From Moraxellaceae bacterium (GTDB taxonomy: Bacteria; Pseudomonadota; Gammaproteobacteria; Pseudomonadales; Moraxellaceae): a stretch of 35,534 bases of DNA. The stretch is taken from the NCBI GenBank assembly GCA_014378805.1, contig JACMMY010000222.1, positions 1-35,534 on the forward strand, written 5' to 3'. A program made the translations under genes and the position numbers. Position 1 is the stretch's first letter; the number at the start of each line of letters is the position of its first letter. The notes below the pieces were generated by a model. That model was not told the origin of the DNA. It did no database searches and saw only the letters and a list, made by a program, of their open reading frames with translations. This document shows positions 32,275-35,534 of the stretch, in pieces.

Positions 32275-33144
32275 TTATTTCTTTGCTTTCATATCAATAA
32301 TTTTACACACTAATTTAAGCTTTAGCTGTAACCGTTTATTCACTTTGACTGCAACAAAGTAATCTGCACAATTAAAATCTTGATCAAAATACGCCTCTTT
32401 CGAAAACACTGCACCAACGCTGCGATACTTCTTAATTAATGAAGGGACGTCTTTGTTGCGGTATTTGAGCGAAACTTCGTTGTCTTTACGCTCAAAAAAA
32501 TTGGCTTCATCATTTTCAGCCAACAAATACTCTTTTAGATTAAAGGCTTTCAAACTGACAATTTTTTTGCTTTTCGCTTTGTCATGAATATAACCTTCTG
32601 TCGCAATGATTTTTTGGCTTTTCACACCCAGATTAACACTGACTGTGCCAATCAGATACTTGGCATCCAACTCTTTCACAATTAAAGGGACCATGCCCAT
32701 CCACAGCACTGACAATGCTTTACCGCCTCGGTAAGTTTCGTCGACGCAAGTACGTCCAATTTCATATACTTGATCTTTACCGCTGAGATATTCATCCAGA
32801 TTAAACTCTAATTCCGAGTAATATCTGCCGAGTTTTTCTTTTGCTTTCGGAGTGACAACGCGGGTACATGCTGCAATTTGGTTGGTTTTTGTGTCACGCA
32901 CCACGACATGAATACTGAACTCATCGAAGCGATCAATATCAGTACCTTGATCAAAAAAAATCCCATATGCCGCACCAAAAACACGAGCACGAAAACGTTG
33001 AACTTCTACAATCGTTTGAGCATCAGTGACTACTTCACATTTAAGCGCAGGGACTTTTTTAGGGGGTTTTTGCTTAAAGCTTTTTAATGCGCTTTTCGGC
33101 ATGAAGCGAAGAATTGGACCAGAGCGAAGCATAGTGGCTTGCAT
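32275..33144 (-). CDS. OlsB-like GNAT N-acyltransferase
   Basis: 289 residues. The centre carries the Acetyltransf_5/OlsB signature: VQRFRARVFGAAYG, DIDRFDEFSIHVVV, VYEIGRTCVDETYRGG, LSVLWMGMVPLI, and in the C-terminal part DVPSLIKKYRSVGAVFSKEAYFD with DFNCADYFVAV (shown in parts). The family transfers a 3-hydroxyacyl group from ACP to the alpha-amine of ornithine (or lysine) to make lyso-aminolipid; Acinetobacter species make such lipids. GGAAAG stands just before ATG 33144. An OlsA-type PlsC partner is not adjacent; the only PlsC-like gene in view is broken. The very basic N-terminus (about 30 residues) could bind the membrane. Confidence 0.8.
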   Translation of the reverse strand: MQATMLRSGPILRFMPKSALKSFKQKPPKKVPALKCEVVTDAQTIVEVQRFRARVFGAAYGIFFDQGTDIDRFDEFSIHVVVRDTKTNQIAACTRVVTPKAKEKLGRYYSELEFNLDEYLSGKDQVYEIGRTCVDETYRGGKALSVLWMGMVPLIVKELDAKYLIGTVSVNLGVKSQKIIATEGYIHDKAKSKKIVSLKAFNLKEYLLAENDEANFFERKDNEVSLKYRNKDVPSLIKKYRSVGAVFSKEAYFDQDFNCADYFVAVKVNKRLQLKLKLVCKIIDMKAKK

Positions 33145-33318
33145 AAGACTTTCCGATGATGATCTGTTATTTGTAGTTCATCCTAGCCTTAGAATATGAC
33201 AGTTTTACGACACTTGCTTTCTGGTCGCCAGTAGCCGTCTGTTATTCAATTAGATTTTATGAATATAAATATTAAATCCATTCGACAAGCCCATGCCAAA
33301 AATTCCTGAATGCGCAAT

Positions 33319-33350
33319 CAAAAAAAATCCGCCAAAAGACGGATTTTTTT
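33319..33350. terminator. Terminator after the AlmA-like gene
   Basis: AAAAAATCCG and CGGATTTTTT enclose CCAAAAGA; A- and T-tracts on both sides make it work for the minus-strand gene ending at 33393. The gap 33145-33392 holds nothing else. Confidence 0.85.
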
Positions 33351-33392
33351 CAATATCACAGTGCATTAAGCGCCAAATACATCAGATACCGA

Positions 33393-34874
33393 TTAACGTT
33401 TTGCTGTTTGTTTAGACTCTTTATTATCGAATCTTAAAAAACCATCTTCAAACGAACTTTTACGCAAATGGACACGATCAGCCAAATAATTATTCAGTAC
33501 GCGCCACGGTGCTTTTGAACCTTGACGAGGTAATGTTTTCGCTGCACGTGCAATGTAACCCGCATGAATGCTACCCATGACTGTATCGGCTGTTTTGCAG
33601 CCTTCATGATCTTGCGGCAAAACAGTTTGGTAACCTTTTTTGTCCATAAAGTTTATTAAACGACAGATATATTCAGCTGCAATATCAACTTTCAATGTCC
33701 ATGAGGCATTGGTGTAACCAACAATCAACGCTGCGTTCGGTACATTTTCAACCAATACACTCTGATACATCAAATTTTCATTTGGATTGAATGTCTTGCC
33801 GTCAACCTCAACTTCAGTCCCGCCTAACATTTGCACATTTAAGCCTGTTGCAGAAACAATAATGTCTGTATTCAATGTTTTACCCGATTTAAGCATAATG
33901 CCGTCTTCAGTGAAACATTCAATATGATCAGTTTCAATACTTGCCTTACCTTGTTTCAGCGCTTTAAATAAATCGCCATCAGGCACAACACACAAGCGCT
34001 CATCCCAAGGATTGTAGCTCGGTGTAAAGTGGCGCATATCAATGTTTTTACCGACTTGATGCTTAACGCCCGCTAAAAGTAATTTACGCATGACCTTAGG
34101 TTGTGCCAGTGAGAGCTCATAAATCGCTTTTTGAAGCCCAATATTGCGACCACGGGTAATTTTATAAGCCAGCGCACCCGGCAAGACTTTCTTAAGTTTA
34201 TCGTAGACAATATCAACAGACGGCACAGAGGCAATATAGGTCGGTGAGCGTTGCAGCATCGTGACATGCCCCGCTTTATCCGCCATCGATGGAACAAGCG
34301 TAATGGCTGTCGCACCACTTCCAATAATCACCACACGTTTACCGCTGTAATCCAAATTTTCTGGCCAATGTTGCGGGTGAATAATCTGACCTTTGAATCG
34401 ATTTTGTTCTGGAAACTCAGGACTATAGCCTTTATCGTAGTTATAATAACCCGTACAACCTAGCAAGAAGTTCGCTGTCCACTCTTCCGCCATTTTGGTA
34501 GCGCCGTTATATATCGTCAATGTCCATAACTTCTGTTTTGACGACCATGATGCTTTTTTAACGTGACGCTGATAATGGATATGTTTTGGAATATCATTTT
34601 CTTTTGCGGTATCATTCAAATAACCGCGAATTGATGCGCCATCTGCCAGCACTTTTGACTCTGTCCACGGTCTAAATTGATAGCCAAATGTCGACATATC
34701 AGAATCGGAGCGAATGCCCGGATAACGAAACAGATCCCATGTACCGCCCATGGCTTCACGGCGTTCAAGAATTGCAAAAGTCTTTTTTGGGCAATCGCGT
34801 TTCAAATGGCATGCCATGCCAATACCAGAGATACCCGCACCAACAATTAACACATCAAAATGCTTCTGGTTCAT
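33393..34874 (-). CDS. almA: Flavin-containing monooxygenase, AlmA type
   Basis: 493 residues, the size of Acinetobacter AlmA (about 496). FAD site GAGISG (12-17), the Baeyer-Villiger fingerprint FKGQIIHPQHWP (160-171) and the NADPH site GSGATA (185-190); also GGTWDLFRYPGIRSDSDM, the first BVMO motif. Known role of AlmA: terminal or subterminal oxidation of very long n-alkanes; related enzymes act on ketones, so the substrate is not certain. Two dyads with GACA/TGTC half-sites lie just upstream (34922-34963) as likely operators. The ATG at 34874 follows AAGAG. Confidence 0.88.
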   Translation of the reverse strand: MNQKHFDVLIVGAGISGIGMACHLKRDCPKKTFAILERREAMGGTWDLFRYPGIRSDSDMSTFGYQFRPWTESKVLADGASIRGYLNDTAKENDIPKHIHYQRHVKKASWSSKQKLWTLTIYNGATKMAEEWTANFLLGCTGYYNYDKGYSPEFPEQNRFKGQIIHPQHWPENLDYSGKRVVIIGSGATAITLVPSMADKAGHVTMLQRSPTYIASVPSVDIVYDKLKKVLPGALAYKITRGRNIGLQKAIYELSLAQPKVMRKLLLAGVKHQVGKNIDMRHFTPSYNPWDERLCVVPDGDLFKALKQGKASIETDHIECFTEDGIMLKSGKTLNTDIIVSATGLNVQMLGGTEVEVDGKTFNPNENLMYQSVLVENVPNAALIVGYTNASWTLKVDIAAEYICRLINFMDKKGYQTVLPQDHEGCKTADTVMGSIHAGYIARAAKTLPRQGSKAPWRVLNNYLADRVHLRKSSFEDGFLRFDNKESKQTAKR

Positions 34875-34921
34875 ATGCTACTCTTATCAATCAGGATGGA
34901 CTGGTGTTAACATAGCACAAA

Positions 34922-34963
34922 GTTGACAATAGTCAATGTCAACTTGCGACAATTTAGTGTCGC
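34922..34963. promoter_or_regulatory. Two adjacent operator-like dyads upstream of almA
   Basis: GTTGACA-N8-TGTCAAC (34922-34943) and GCGACA-N6-TGTCGC (34946-34963) are both perfect and share GACA/TGTC half-sites. They lie 48-89 bases upstream of the ATG, where a TetR- or similar repressor or activator would bind. No regulator gene is adjacent. Confidence 0.6.
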
Positions 34964-35174
34964 CAAATGACTGTTTCTAAATATCCATTTATAAACAAAA
35001 TCTTAATAAATGTAATGAGCTAAATTTTTATAGAGGATAAATTAGAGAACTATCATATTGATAAAATCATCGAAGTCATTTTATCAGAGTACTCCTTTAT
35101 TTTATGCGTATCCCCATTTCCGCTAAACGGTACAACTCAAGACAAACACCAAGATCAACAAGAACGTTCTCCCA

Positions 35175-35204
35175 TAAAAAAATCCGCCAAGCGGCGGATT
35201 TTTT
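35175..35204 (-). terminator. Terminator of rpmA
   Basis: AAAAAATCCGCC and GGCGGATTTTTT enclose AAGC; a strong 12-bp stem just past the rpmA stop. Confidence 0.9.
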
Positions 35205-35226
35205 ACATCTTAGGCGAACCCTAAAA

Positions 35227-35496
35227 TTATGCAGCAGCGACTACTGGATCAACGATCACGTAGCGACGACCGAATGCACCTTTAACCGCAAAGCGCAGGA
35301 TGCCATCAGCAGTTGCGAACAAAGTATGGTCACGACCCATACCAACGTTTGCACCAGCATGGAATTCAGTACCGCGTTGACGCACGATGATGTTACCAGC
35401 GATGATTTTTTGACCGCCGTACATTTTTACACCGAGCATCTTAGGATTGGAATCGCGACCGTTACGGGTTGATCCACCAGCTTTTTTATGTGCCAT
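35227..35496 (-). CDS. rpmA: 50S ribosomal protein L27
   Basis: 89 residues starting MAHKKAGGSTRNGRDSNPK, the L27 N-terminus that reaches into the peptidyl-transferase centre, then GTEFHAGANVGMGRDHTLFA. GAGGAG stands 9 bases before ATG 35496. Usually preceded by rplU, which would lie beyond the window end. Confidence 0.99.
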   Translation of the reverse strand: MAHKKAGGSTRNGRDSNPKMLGVKMYGGQKIIAGNIIVRQRGTEFHAGANVGMGRDHTLFATADGILRFAVKGAFGRRYVIVDPVVAAA

Positions 35497-35534
35497 GAGT
35501 TTTAACTCCTCAAGCGTAAAATAAGTTTGTAAAC

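Larger units (their letters stand above)
34875..35226. other. Intergenic region between almA and rpmA
   Basis: 352 bases. It contains the two dyads of the almA promoter and the rpmA terminator; the remaining AT-rich part from 34970 to 35170 shows no convincing gene. Confidence 0.55.

Noticed and set aside
35104..35472. Plus-strand open frame of 122 residues
   Set aside because: It runs through the rpmA terminator and the opposite strand of rpmA, and has no recognisable motif.

Overview
The window looks like a chromosomal segment of a gammaproteobacterium of the family Moraxellaceae (Acinetobacter or a close relative). This rests on gene content and order: rplM-rpsI-petA-petB-petC-sspA-sspB, an rsmA-apaH pair that overlaps by one base, serS next to cysG, an AlmA-like flavin monooxygenase and an OlsB-like acyltransferase. 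Base composition is moderately AT-rich, and most genes are short-spaced housekeeping genes on either strand.

Layout. 1-2153: the 3' end of a ComM/YifB-type gene, then two convergent genes (DUF1223 and a PlsC-type acyltransferase), each broken by one in-frame stop and separated by a bidirectional terminator. 2464-7738 (+): hflX, an LrgA/LrgB-like membrane pair, a secreted DUF2147 protein, a membrane diguanylate cyclase and a small membrane-anchored protein whose 3' end runs into apaH. 7681-9425 (-): rsmA-apaH. 9426-15089: an accessory region lying between rsmA and pdxA, which are neighbours in many gammaproteobacteria. It holds an acyl-CoA dehydrogenase with a divergent TetR regulator, a decayed second copy of the rsmA 5' end, a TPR protein, eight 9-bp tandem repeats in front of a Phd/VapC toxin-antitoxin pair whose toxin is frameshifted, and a G+C-richer alpha/beta hydrolase gene that looks like a single integron gene cassette (GTTAGGC boundary on the left, attC-like end on the right) inserted exactly at the pdxA stop codon.

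15090-23433: pdxA (-), then ribosomal proteins L13/S9 behind a strong sigma70 promoter, the cytochrome bc1 operon petABC (translationally coupled; cytochrome b has PVWY in place of PEWY), sspA, sspB with a parS-like palindrome between them, and a large envelope protein combining a DUF937-like head, an LEA-like alanine-rich helix, one membrane span and an OmpA domain. 23615-35496: a tautomerase gene broken by a stop, then cysG, serS and an RhlE-type helicase (all -), a CNNM/CorC protein and an SDR (+), lolA, an OlsB-like acyltransferase, an AlmA-like monooxygenase and rpmA (all -).

How the parts fit: most genes serve translation, respiration, envelope assembly and siroheme synthesis. The acyl-CoA dehydrogenase/TetR pair, the AlmA-like enzyme, the OlsB-like enzyme and the broken PlsC-like enzyme all point to lipid or hydrocarbon metabolism. 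The least ordinary part is 9.4-15.1 kb, where at least two separate acquisition events have left scars: the rsmA remnant and the lone integron cassette. Four genes are disrupted by single small lesions (three nonsense codons and one poly-A frameshift), so either this lineage is losing accessory functions or the assembly has errors.
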